This document shows positions 9,306 through 20,299 of a stretch of 64,000 bases of DNA, one piece after another. This stretch comes from Hymenopellis radicata. Lineage: Eukaryota; Basidiomycota; Agaricomycetes; Agaricales; Physalacriaceae. The notes beneath the pieces were generated by a model. The model did no database searches, was not told the DNA's origin, and was given only the letters and a program-made list of their open reading frames with translations. A program made the translations under genes and the position numbers. How positions within the stretch are numbered: position 1 is the first letter of the stretch; every line of letters starts with the position of its first letter. Location: positions 678,879 to 742,878 of the forward strand of contig JADNRX010000003.1 of NCBI GenBank assembly GCA_015501595.1, in the 5' to 3' direction.

Positions 9306-12091
9306 TTAAATTTTTCCTTCTGTAACATCCTTCAAGGAAATCCAGCCAGCCTCTCCTAAATTCTCTGCTAACCCGCCTACCAGAGACTCTTTTCCAGCTT
9401 CAGCAAGAAAAGACTTGCTTGTAAAGACAAACATCTGTCTTTTGCACCGTGTGAGCATCACATTCGTACGTCTCAGACTTTTGAGAAAGCCTATACTGCG
9501 AGAGCGCACAACAGAGATAATAATGGTATCCTCTTCGTTCCCTATAATAAAATTTTTTAAATAAATTAATATAATAAATTAAAATAATTAAAATTCATAC
9601 CTTGAAAAGAATCCACATTAAAACACTTGTTAGCCCAATCCAGCTCCTGCTCTCTCAGCCTATTCTCGATCAGGTTTCGCTGTCCATCATAAGGTGTGAT
9701 GATTTTGTAGCTAGTGTCTTGATTCTGTAAGTGCTCCGCTAGAGTGATAATAGCATTCGCTTCGGCAATATTCTGAAAATAATTTTAATAATTTTTTCGA
9801 AAATAAAAAATAAAAATCTCACTTCAAAGGACTCTGCCTGATTTTTTCTTTCCTTTCCCTCTTTTACATCGACTAGATAGAGAGCTCGAATATCCTCAGT
9901 AACAGGATGTTTATCCCATGATTTGAGTTGATTATCATAAACAGATTCAGAAATGAAGTCTCCAAGCTGCGGAGGCATGCGGTCTGAGAGGCAAAAATCA
10001 GATATGAGAGATCCGAAGAGTGAAAATCTCATACACTGAGTATTGAGAAGAAGCCAGGACTGCTGCAGATGTTGAACCTCAAAAATGCTTTTGAGTTCCT
10101 CAACATCATCAGCACCAAATGGAGGCACTATGAGAGGGTTAGAGTCAAGTCCTCTAGGCTGCACGGCGGACATACACTGCTTTGGATCCCCGATAAAGCA
10201 CATTTTCTTAAGAGTTTCCTTGAAGGTAATGAAAACATTGATATATTCCGCCACCTTGATCTGTGATGCTTCATCAACGATGAGTCTCCGAATGGGAACT
10301 TTTTTAGTGAATGTCGAAAGCTTCTTATTGGATAGCATGGAGAGAGTACTCAAGTAAACCCTCACACCGGCGATGCGGTATGAGGGAAGCCTGGTAAACT
10401 CAAATGAAGTGATAATATACGGCGTGAGGTCGGTGTAAAGATGGTCATGCCTGAATACGGAACATGTCAGAATCGGCTTGTAACCAAACAGAACAACAAC
10501 ATACCATCCCTCTTTGAAGTCATTCGAGACGAGTAACCGCCAGTCCGTGAACCCGACTTTCAGGAGCTTCTCGGCGATGTTCTTCACCGCGACATTGGAC
10601 TGCGCAATGAGCCAGATACCAGAGTGGCCAAGGTCAAGGGCAGTCTGGACGTAGGCGGCGATGACGGATGTCTTCCCCGTACCCGGAGGTCCCTGAACAA
10701 CAGTGACCGGGTTCACGGACAGCATATGGTCGAGCGCGGTTTGCTGCGAGTGGTTTAGATGTTGGCGGGCGGGGTGCGTCTCCTGCTTGTGAGGATCGAA
10801 GGGAGGGGCGGCAGGGAACCAATCCGCCGGCCACGATGGCTGGTCGTTCAGCGGCATGAGAATATTGCAAACCCACAGGTTTGCCCGGAAGACGTCGAAA
10901 TTGCCTTCGAGAACGTTGAGGAGGATCTCCTTGGTTCGCGCTTCGGCGTTGGTAGGTCCCGCGCGGCTGGTGGAAATAATAGACGTCAAGGTCTTGTTGT
11001 CGTTCAAGATGGAGGAGTCCGAGCCAAAATCAATGGTTCCGTGCTTTCCCATCGTTGTGCCAGAGACGGCCGGACGAACGATCCTGTCTCCCGATGCGGT
11101 CTGCTGCACGATACGGAAATCCTGAAAGCGGAATGTATGCGTCAGAAATCGTGTATAACGTCAAGGGAATATGCAAACCTGGTTACCACGAAAGCGATTC
11201 GAATAGGCCTTCATTTCCACGTTGAGAACGTTGGCGTCTTCCACCTTTGATTCAACAAATTGGTGCTGGACAGTCGTAGGCTGGAGAGCTCCGACTTGAC
11301 GCGTAGTCTCGACCATTGTCTTGATAGTGTCGAGCAGCTTGTCAGAAATACCGTCAGTAAAAGCAATCGCTGCAGAACTGATCCACACCACGTACCTCTT
11401 GGGTGAGGCCTTGCGTGTGAATGCGCTTGACTGGGCTGAAAGTAGCCTCCGCGTTCTGATACTGCGCCACGAATTGAGCAGCCCACGCGCGCTGCCTCAA
11501 ATCGGAGTATGTCTTCTCGATGGGGACTTTGTCGGCGCGCCTGATGTTGTTGAACACGTTCCGAATATTACTGGGCGCGAGCCTAACACTGTCGCCCACA
11601 CACGCCTTGATACACTCGAGGGCATCGGGAATACGATCTGGCTTGCTGGGGTCGCGGAAGGCAGAGTCGACATTGACGCCGCGCTCGATATGTAGTCCCA
11701 GGGTGGCGAGTAAGGACATGGCGACATCGCGCATGTTGAAGGCAAACACCTCTCCAGCGTCGCGACAGAATATGAACTTCTCCAAGAGCGTCACGACCTT
11801 GGCCCTTTTCGCCATCCTGGCCTCCTGCTTCTCGTCCGATTCGTCCCGATCGCGACGAGTAGGCACGGTGAATATGAGGCATCGCTCGCGATCTGCGCAG
11901 GACACGGCCTCCAAGCGACCTTGGGGATTGTATCCGACGGATATGCCAATCGGGTTGGCCGTCCTAACAAATGCCTTGATTTTGGCCTCCGTGATGTCAG
12001 CCTCACTGACGATAAGGAGTTTAACGTCAGGGCACTGGGCTGGAGAAAGACCAGGAATGAGCGTTTGAGGAACGTCCGACTGGACACTCAT
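9306..12091 (-). CDS. UPF1-like superfamily 1 helicase
   Basis: Eight exons: 11396-12091, 11179-11337, 10505-11121, 10176-10450, 10035-10127, 9823-9983, 9601-9772 and 9306-9541, about 802 residues. The first 400 residues have no domain I recognise. The helicase core follows in order: Walker A GPPGTGKTS, motif Ia WLIAQSNVAV, Walker B DEASQ, motif III GDPKQLPP (its Leu codon made across a splice), QYRM (also across a splice), VDSFQG, and the terminal NVMLTRCKR. This fits the AAA_11/AAA_12 pair of UPF1/SEN1-type helicases. It is related to the gene at 20300-23032, with matching intron positions in the core. Introns 9542-9600 and 9773-9822 are almost pure A/T and the last exons are AT-biased, unlike the GC-rich 5' half. 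The ATG at 12091 is the first in frame. An RNA or DNA unwinding role is expected; the specific process is unknown. Confidence 0.87.
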
Positions 12092-12346
12092 GGCGAAGTA
12101 GATCGTGGTTGTGGTCCAAGCTCGACAAGGTCGATCAATTACGATCAAGTCGATCGCGTTTACCAGTTTCAAATTATTCGAATTGTTTCCGTCTAGTCCG
12201 AGTAAGCGACGTATGGAGAAAGGTAAACAGAGATGTAAAGAATGCAGACATAACTAGTACCAATGAAAGGCAAAGCATATTGTGGTATCAAGAGATATAT
12301 GATATGAGAAACGTCGTTGAGGTCATAAGTAAGCACACGAAAACAA
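12092..12346. other. Short intergenic region between two minus-strand genes
   Basis: Holds the 3' flank of the CAF120-like gene and the promoter of the helicase. No gene seen. Confidence 0.5.
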
Positions 12347-15300
12347 TCAAGGTTTAGGCGAAGTCGGCCGCGAAGTATTGGGAGCGTCGACAGCACGAGC
12401 CAAAGGTGAACCTCGACCAACAGGAGAGCTATTGTTCGAGGCGTGCAGTTTTGGAGACGAAAGAACGTTAGGAGGGAGAAGCTCCTGCGGCGAAGGCGTT
12501 CCTCCTGGTGGAGGGAATCGCGGATCGAATGTTCCTGCACCTTGAGGCAGATTCAAGTTCATCGGCGAGCCCATCGGATTCATCATGGGAGAACCCATAC
12601 CACCCATTCCCATCATCGGCATGCCCATCATCGACATACGAGGATCGAACCCATTCATGCCACCCATCATGGGATTCATGGGCTGCTGCGATGGATTCCC
12701 TCCCTCGCCTCCAGCCTGCGAGCCCGCGACGGAGAAGTTCATCATCGCCTGCTGGTATGCCTGAGCAGCCTGCTGAGCGGCGAACATATGCTGAGGATTG
12801 AAGCCGCCCATCATGCCAGGATATCCCGACATCATAGGGTTCATACCATTCCCAGTCATCATAGGATTCATCCCGTTCCCAGTCATCATCGGGTTCATGC
12901 CTTGGCCAGTCATCATCGGGTTCAGTCCCTGGCCAGTCATCATCGGGTTCATACCCATCATGCCCATCATCATTGGGTTCATCATGGGGTTGTACCCGCC
13001 GTACATGGACCCTCCCGCCTGCATCTGCTCCATCTGTTGTCGCTGCTGGTCGTCGAAGCGTCTCTGTCTCTCCTCGGCAAGCCTCTTCTCGCGTTCGCGT
13101 TCCGTCAATGCAGCACCGACGCCACCTTCACGTTTCCTGTCTCTCTCGTGCGCAGAAATGGCGCCCAACAATCCAGTCTGAGGCGGTGGCGGTTTGTGGG
13201 GTACGTTGATTAAGGAAGCGCCCGTCTCTCGCGCAACTTCTTCCTGTCTCTTGGCGGAACGATCGGACTTGTCTTGCATGCCCGCAGATAACAAGCCTTG
13301 AGGAGTGAATGCTTTCGTCATGGTCTGCGAAGGCGGTTCCAGCTGAACGAATGTATCGCGCTCGGGAGGACCACCAGTCTGATGGCCGGGCTCAAGAACT
13401 TGACTCCACATGTTATTGCGCGCGTTGTTTTGTTGAGGCTGTTCCGTCTGTATCCTGATCGGCATACCATCGTTGTTATATTGTGTGAACCTGGCATCGG
13501 AACGAACATCAGAATTGACACGTTGCCTCTGAGCGTATGGGGGTTGGGGAGGCGCGGGCTCGTCATATTCTATTGTAGCGAGTGATCAGCAAAAATGTTA
13601 TTGCAGGGAGGAAAGTGAAACGCACCATGACGCCCAGGAATTTGAGGTAATGTTCTGGGTGGCCGCATATGAGAGAACTGTTGCGAGTCATAGTCGCCAT
13701 GGCCTTGCATGGAGTGGCCTTGCGTAGATCTTGGATGGGGAGGACCATGACTGTCGGTTGACGCAGGTGGCTTGATGCTCGTCGGGGGCGCGCTTGGATC
13801 GCGATCCGAGTCAGCGTCATCCTCTTCCTCTTCTTCGTCATCCTCCTCTTCTTCCTCGTCACTGCTCTCGTTCCAGCCCGCGTCCTTCTTTTTTCCGTCC
13901 ATTGGCGCGACCTGGTCGATGCACGGCAGCGTGGTGTGCAGCCTCCTTAGCTTCGGCTCGTGCCTTGCGCTCTGCAGCCTGCTTGGATGGGGCAAAGGAG
14001 GACTTGTACTGGTTGGCGACATCCGACGACGGTGGAGGCGGCGGAGGCGGCGTCAACGCGGCATGTTTCGGCGCTAGAGGTTTCGGCGCCGGCTGCGGCG
14101 GTACTTCGTGGTCTTCGACCTGGAGGTATGACAGCGCAGCTAGAGCGTCAAGGTCATCGTCGTCAACAGCGCCGCGTGTTCTCAGATCCATCGAGTCTTC
14201 TTGGTCGCTGAACTCTTCAGTGACGGGACCAACGTAAGGGGCTTGAGACGAAGTTTTATGAGACGACGGCGCACGTGCCCCTGATGGTTTACGTCCGAGG
14301 CCCTGCCTCGAGGAGATCGGGCTCGCTCGATCTGACGCCGAGGGTACCGGACTGTTCCCAGCTAAAGAATCCCGCTCGGAAGCCTTTGACATGAACGCCA
14401 TGGGCGTACCCTGCCGAAGAGGTGCAGATCGTTGCGAGTTCACGGAAGGAATAGACGCGCCAGAATAACGGTTATTCGTTGTTCTCACGTCGTCGGACTC
14501 ATCCTCTTCTTCTTCCGACTCGCCATCGTGCACTACTGGAGGAGATTTGAGCGCTCGTCGAGAGACTGGTGCAGGTTGATCATTATTTTCAAACTGCATG
14601 AAATATAGCGCTCCCGCCTCGTTACCAAGATCTTCATCCGGAGGTGCACGTTCTGCAGCTGGTATTGTGGCGAGTTTCGGTGTCTGGGAGACAGGCGATT
14701 TAGGTGTCATTCTTGGAGAAGCTGGTTGCATTCGAGGGGATTTCGGCGGTGCAGTCGGAGAATCCAAGCCCATGGTAGAATACGGCGATGTTAGCACACT
14801 GCCGTTATGCGTTGCGACTGAGAATGGTGAAGTGAGGACTGATGCTGGGGAATTCGAACGTCGTAAATCCGTTTGGGAGTGTGTAGGCTCCATGCGAGGA
14901 GACGAAGGAGGTAAAGAAGAGTTGCCAGACCCGGGCGGTGATTGTACGCGCTTCGGAGATGGCGAGTGAATAGGTTCCTGACTCTGCGAGGTGTTGGCTT
15001 TATTAACAACCTCGGCAGGATAGCTGTTCGAATAATTGCTAGGACCACTATGAGGGCTCGGAAGCGATGGAATGTCCTTATCACGAGAAGCACTGGTAGG
15101 ACTTTGGCTATCAGGACTTTGAGTCAATTGAACCGATCGGTCGGGCAGGAATGAGGAGTTGGAGGGTTCTTCGGCGACAGGCGAATGGTTCATATGCAGC
15201 GATTGACGCTGTGTACCCAAAACACTTTGCGCATCAACAGACATCGCGCGACCGTGTGTATAGACAGAACTTTTCTCTGTGATCGGCGTGAGGAGGTGGC

Positions 15301-17269
15301 GTTCATGGTTTTGGGGCTGCATGTTGTCGAAACTAAGCGGTGGTAGCTGCGGTCCAGGTCCGCCCGACCCTCCAGCAGGTGCTGCTCCGTTAGAAGCGGC
15401 TGGTTGTACCCCTCGCATTCGATCGAATAGTATGTTGAGAAGACGAGAACGTATCGTAGACGTTCCGTCTTCCCGTGGATCCAAGGTTTCAGCAAGTTCC
15501 CTATCAAGGAACAATAACTACGAAAATCTCAATACAGATGATGACTTGGGACTCAGAGAAAACATACATCTTTGTCAGGACCAACAGGATACGCGAACAT
15601 CAATGATGTGGGCTCTCGTGGATCCCAAGTCCAGGCTTGAGGACGTCCATATAACTGGAACGCGTCGTGATAAGCTGTACAAATATTCAGTGATCAAGTG
15701 TTGAATCCAAGGCAATCGACGCACCAACAACCCATTTCAACATTTCAGCAGCCTGACTCAAACCACCCTCAAGCTCTGGCATTATGAGAATCCAGCCTTC
15801 ACGGCCTCGCATGCCAGCGGCTATATCTTCTGTCCCAATACGACCTTCAATCTTGATTAAAGTGCTCTTACTAATCAACTCGGGTCGTTCTGGGTACACT
15901 GCAAACGCCTGTGTGACGTCCGTCATTGTGAGAAGAACCTTCTTGCGGTCCTTCGGCTTCTGAGAGAGAAACATCGACACGTTGGCCTTGGAAGGTCCAA
16001 CGCGTGTCGGGCTGGCATCGCGCGCGAACAGAGCGGACATGCGTTTCTTCTTGATTCCATGGGTCGGTGTCGCACCAATGCTACTGTTCGGGGTCATGGG
16101 AGTTTCAGGCTCATAAGTAGCACTGACAACCATCCAGACGCGTTTCCAATCTGTCTGGCCAGCTATTCGTACACGAGCCCAGCCCTCCATTCGACCGCGG
16201 ACAAGGGTGGAGGGAATGTCGCGAGCTACAAGATATACAATGAGACAAACCATGGAATTGCAGCGAAATATACTCACCACTAAGAGTTATCCTTATTAGA
16301 TGAGCGGTGTAAATTTCCTCGAGACGAGATTTTTCCCAAGCACATAGGCGCAAAGCAGCGGCCCATGAAATAAGCGACTCTGTAGAGGGACATGAGAAGA
16401 GTAGTAGGTTTGAGCCAGCGGTATTGAGTGTGAGAACGTTAGCGTAACGTTGCGCCGGTGTAGTCGGTGTTGCTGGAACAGTTATCGATCCAAGGACGGA
16501 GACAAACTAGGACCAGTGTGAGATGGATGACAGAGTATATTGAAAGTACTTACTGCGTCGGTAACGTTTACATATGTTGGAGGGACTTCTTTGTTCTGAC
16601 TGCTGGCCTCCTGAATTTGCTTCATGTCCCAGATACTGAGCGTAGTACCGCCGAGCTGTGCCCAGACCTCGTTCCATCCATCGTCCTTGGTCGGCTTCTG
16701 GCCATCGCCGCTGCGTTCGATCTTACGCACGAGCGGTCCAGATAAGTAGACTTTGTGTGCGTGTGCAATTGTCAGCCCTACGACTGAACGAATTTCGGGA
16801 TGTAGTTGTGGAGGCTGGACGGGGTTGCTGGGCCTGAGCTGCTTCTCACAAGTGCAGTGCCGTTGGTAGATGGCGGCGGCAGCGACGCTCGCGTTATGGG
16901 AGGGCTGTCGGCGCCATTTAGAGTATTTGATTGTGGCCGCGAAAGCAATGAAGGCGTCCGCTGTACATTAGCAGACTCGAGCTGCTGTTGCTGATGCTGC
17001 TGCTTGCGGTTGAATGAAAAGAATGACGATGTACGACCGTGACGGTCACCGGTGGACGTTCGCTGGGGCTGTTCTGTGGCGGCCATCGAGTCTGACGGTG
17101 AGCTCGTCGTCGGTGGTTGCTGTGGGGATGAAGTAAAGTGGTGACGCGGTTGCTTCTGGCGCAGCTGTTGGAGGCGGGTGGGACTAATGAAGGCGGAATT
17201 ACGGGAATCCCAGGCCGACGGGGTGGTCACCGTGGTGGTCGAAGATGAAGAGGCGAGCTGGGTCGTCAT
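12347..17269 (-). CDS. CAF120/Skg3-like PH-domain protein
   Basis: Related to yeast Caf120 and Skg3, which associate with CCR4-NOT and the cell cortex. Exons: 16850-17269, 16554-16814, 16278-16506, 15725-16225, 15568-15674, 13626-15517 and 12347-13569, about 1543 residues. After a Ser/Thr/Gln-rich start comes the PH region (EIRSVVGLTIAHAHKVYLSG, then WNEVWAQLGGTTLSIWDMK and VPPTYVNVTDA). A second conserved block runs from WARVRIAGQTDWKRVW to WILIMPELEGG, then AYPVGPDKDLLFLDRELAETLDPRED. The rest is low complexity with acidic runs and a Met-rich repeat. Two oddities: exon 1 joins the PH exon only through a 35-nt intron, and the large exon needs one base removed in the A6 run (13889-13894) to pass from HRPGRANGRKK to the acidic tail. 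Identity is firm for the PH part. Confidence 0.85.
12831..12953. repeat. 27-bp tandem repeat encoding a Met-rich motif
   Basis: Four full units of 27 bp, plus the start of a fifth, inside the last exon of the CAF120-like gene. On the minus strand they encode repeats of the type NPMMTG(Q/N)GM. Units differ at a few positions, so the array is not newly formed. Confidence 0.85.
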
Positions 17270-18126
17270 TCAAGCGCGATGATCACAAAGCTGCTGCGAA
17301 AGAGTTCAATTGTAACACAGCCTCGTCCTCCACGTGTAGTTACGCACCCTGATTCTTCCTCCTTTCATTTCTTTCTGCTAGCCTTGTGTTTCGGATTGCC
17401 ACTATCGGAATAAGCGCTCGTCCTAATCTGCCCCGGTGTATCATTGTCTGATTGATTCAGTGCCTTTGACAAGTCTTTCTGGATCAGAATAGCGACTCTC
17501 CAGAGCTCTCTCTCTCCTACCGACGCCATCTGGACTCCACGCACTGAAACACTTTCACAGCGCTTATTTTAATCAAGGACCAAGGTTCAATTGTTCGGCT
17601 TTCTTCCCTGTCGGCCTCTCAAGCGTTGGTCCTTGCAGGGCTGCAAAAGGTTCAAGGCAGTGCTCCTTATGTCTTTCCGAAAATACGGGACAAAGCAAAA
17701 AGGTAAAACAATATCACAAACAGGCAAGCGCGAACGCCTACTCTTGCTTATATCTGTGCTTGCAGCGTCCATCCTCTGACTCTGACTTGGCTCCCGCAAA
17801 ACAACTTGGTCTCTCTACCTTTCCCGAATCACGTCGAAGAATCTCGAATCTCATGTGTCCTTCATCCGTTAGTCTCTTCGATCACACTACAATGGTCTGA
17901 ACAATAACCATCTTCATCGGGACTTTGTTGTCCTCGCCTCGACTTCGATCTATTGACGCTTTGACTGCATGACTCTCTATAAAAGGCCGGCGCGCCATCA
18001 AGTCGGGACTTCTTGCACTACTCTTCACACTTATCATCACCCCGCTCGAACGTACTCTCTGCGCCCCTCGACGCTTCATCGATTCATATCACAAACCACC
18101 TTCCCCACCAATCGTCAACGTCGACC
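17270..18126. promoter_or_regulatory. Divergent promoter region
   Basis: Separates the start of the CAF120-like gene (-) from the 62-residue protein gene (+). A clear TATAAAA lies at 17978-17984, about 145 bp before the ATG of the small gene, and long pyrimidine tracts follow it, as in highly expressed fungal genes. No convincing gene in between. Confidence 0.6.
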
Positions 18127-18373
18127 ATGACAGATCCTGCCAATCGCAGTGTTCGCGGCAAGGATATCAGCAGGCCCATGCCGCTTCGTCACGGTCAGTC
18201 AAGCGTCTGCTGCTAATCTCTTCGTGATCTCTAATGTTTCTCATTCCACAGGATCCCATCACAAGGGTTCAAGCAACGGCCAGAAAGCATCCCAGCCTGC
18301 TCCAAGCGAAGGACGAACGCGAAAGGATAGCATGGCTGCAAAGGCCCTCAAGTCGCTTCATCTGAAGAAATAG
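18127..18373 (+). CDS. Small basic protein of unknown function
   Basis: Two exons (18127-18193 and 18252-18373) give 62 residues starting MTDPANRSVRGKD and ending KSLHLKK. It is rich in Ser, Lys, Arg, His and Gly and has almost no hydrophobic stretch, so it is probably soluble and disordered, with a short amphipathic end (MAAKALKSLHL). The intron is canonical, the frame is phase-consistent, and a TATA box stands upstream; together these support a real gene despite its size. I do not recognise it. The ATG chosen is the first after a 5' leader that is open further upstream. Confidence 0.6.
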
Positions 18374-18635
18374 ACTTTCATTTTCGTTCTTCACTTCACT
18401 AGCTCACTGTAACATCGCCATTCACATCCCATCTCTCCTTTCATTTCCGATGTCTTTTGTTCGTCGCTCTCTTGTTGTCTTTTTCCTCCCATTCCCGCGA
18501 TCGCCACTCCTACACCACTTTGCCTGCATGTATGCCTCATAGATAGACGTTCCGTCCACATATCTCAATTCACCTTTCAAAATGATGTCCGCGTCAAGAC
18601 AGTGGTACAACCGATAGAACTATTGTTCAACACCG

Positions 18636-19553
18636 CTACTTTTTCGTGGGAGCTACTTTTTTGAACGCCACAGTGGAAACCACACTGCCGCTGACGCCGC
18701 CGAAGCTGAAACTGCGATGTTTTATCCGTGAACTATCGGTCTGTTATAGAACAAGAACTGTTGAACAGAAACTGAAAACTCACTGATAAATGAAGCCAGT
18801 GTCTGGGGTCACAAAACTTGCTTTCAACTCATCTTCTGTAAAATTGCACGCTGGCCAAGGTGAGTTACGAGAAGGAGCATAATTGGTATGAACGGCGGAC
18901 ATACAGGTTATGAGAAAGAATCCGCCATCTTTTAGTAGCCGTGCAGCGCGTTGAGGATACTGATACGCGGGTGATCGTCCTTGTTCATCCTTCCCTCCCA
19001 ATGCAATCGCATCGTACGTTCCTTTGTCCAGTAGAAGATCCCAGCACGCCAACAGAGACGATTGGTCCATATGGGGGAGCAATGGCGGATTGTCATTCAG
19101 AAAATCGCAGGCACTAAAATGAATTTCGTCTGCGTTCCTTGTGGACGCGATATTCGTGGCCAGTTTCACTGCATCCGCACTGTAATCGATCCCAGACAGT
19201 GTTGCCGCGTTATAACCAGCCTCTAAAAGAGCGAATAGAAGGGTGCCATTGCCACTTCCAACTTCTAATATTGTCGAAGGTTCGCTCGATGGGATATGTT
19301 CCACCACCCAGTCGACCATTTTCTCGACGCTCTCCTCACCAAACCTGTATCATATCAATACAGGGCTGAGAGTCCTAGTCAGAGGGACTGACCATACTTC
19401 CCCCTCATCGCCGTTGTCGTCGAAATTTTCGAGCTCGAGTTTGTACACGTCGTCCCAGCTATACGTTCCCGTGATTTCAATGCGATTCGATTATGGCATT
19501 CGGACTGACTGTTGTTTGGTACCCAGTTTAGAAGATTCGGGTTCGATGCTCAT
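18636..19553 (-). CDS. EFM4: Protein-lysine N-methyltransferase EFM4 (METTL10 family)
   Basis: SAM-dependent methyltransferase whose yeast and human relatives methylate a lysine of elongation factor eEF1A in the cytosol. Four exons: 19510-19553, 19393-19458, 18784-19344 and 18636-18732, 255 residues. LGTKQHWDDVYKLEL at the N-terminus is typical, motif I reads ILEVGSGNG, and ending SFSFGGVSGSVVSTVAFKK matches the family end. The last junction needs the acceptor at GATAG just before 18732; with it TGFIYHSRIKH is restored. Upstream and in tandem is PAM18. Confidence 0.88.
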
Positions 19554-19753
19554 CGTGGTTTTGGCAGAGGGAAAATGATTAGTCAGCACAGCGCCAGACA
19601 GAGTTCACGCAAGAGTTATGTGAGGAGTGCGAGTGAATTATGAGGTGATGGTAGCGATGTCCCACAAAGTGAATAAAATACACTGCAATGTAATGAGCAA
19701 GCGAAACTTCATTAGGACTGTGAAACGCACCGATAGTAAAGATTAAGATAGTG

Positions 19754-20111
19754 TTACCGTCGCCCGTCCGTCTTTTCGATCAGATCCTTTGCCTCGTTGA
19801 TTTTGCTCGCGAGATACGGAGAGCCGCCTCTGTCCGGGTGGTTGGCGAGCATGATATGGCGGTGGGCATCTTTCAGTTTGTTGCGCAGCAAAGGGCCGTC
19901 TCTGTCACAAAGATGGGGAAATGCATGTCAAAGGAGGAACAAGGACGTACTTGAGGCCAAGGATGGCAATGGCTTCCTTTCGATCCATTTTGGCTTTGAA
20001 CCCGCCCTTGACCCATTGTTCGGCTGCGCCTGCCCCAACACGACGGAGAATAGCTCTCCCAGCGAGGGCGACGGTGATGGCGCCAATGCCGAATGCTAAA
20101 GGTGTTGTCAT
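19754..20111 (-). CDS. PAM18: Mitochondrial import motor J-protein TIM14
   Basis: J-domain subunit of the TIM23 presequence import motor; stimulates mtHsp70 at the matrix side of the inner membrane. Two exons (19951-20111 and 19754-19901), 102 residues: an N-terminal membrane segment around residues 3-22, then a compact J domain with HPD inside [20 protein letters not shown], which is diagnostic. Length is normal for the family when the intermembrane-space extension is short. Starts only about 190 bp from the divergent helicase gene. Confidence 0.92.
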
Positions 20112-20299
20112 GATGGTCGGTGGCAGCAGAGCCCAGAAAAGGAAGCTGGCTTTGGACGATCACGTGCAGCTGCGCCACTTTCTTCCTTCCTTTTCAAGGA
20201 AATGGTTTAGCTCTTTTAGCGCTTGCCACGTGTCGCTCTCCCATTGATACCCTCAGCGCCTATCACTATTAAACTGCGCGTGGCCACGCTATAAAGGCC

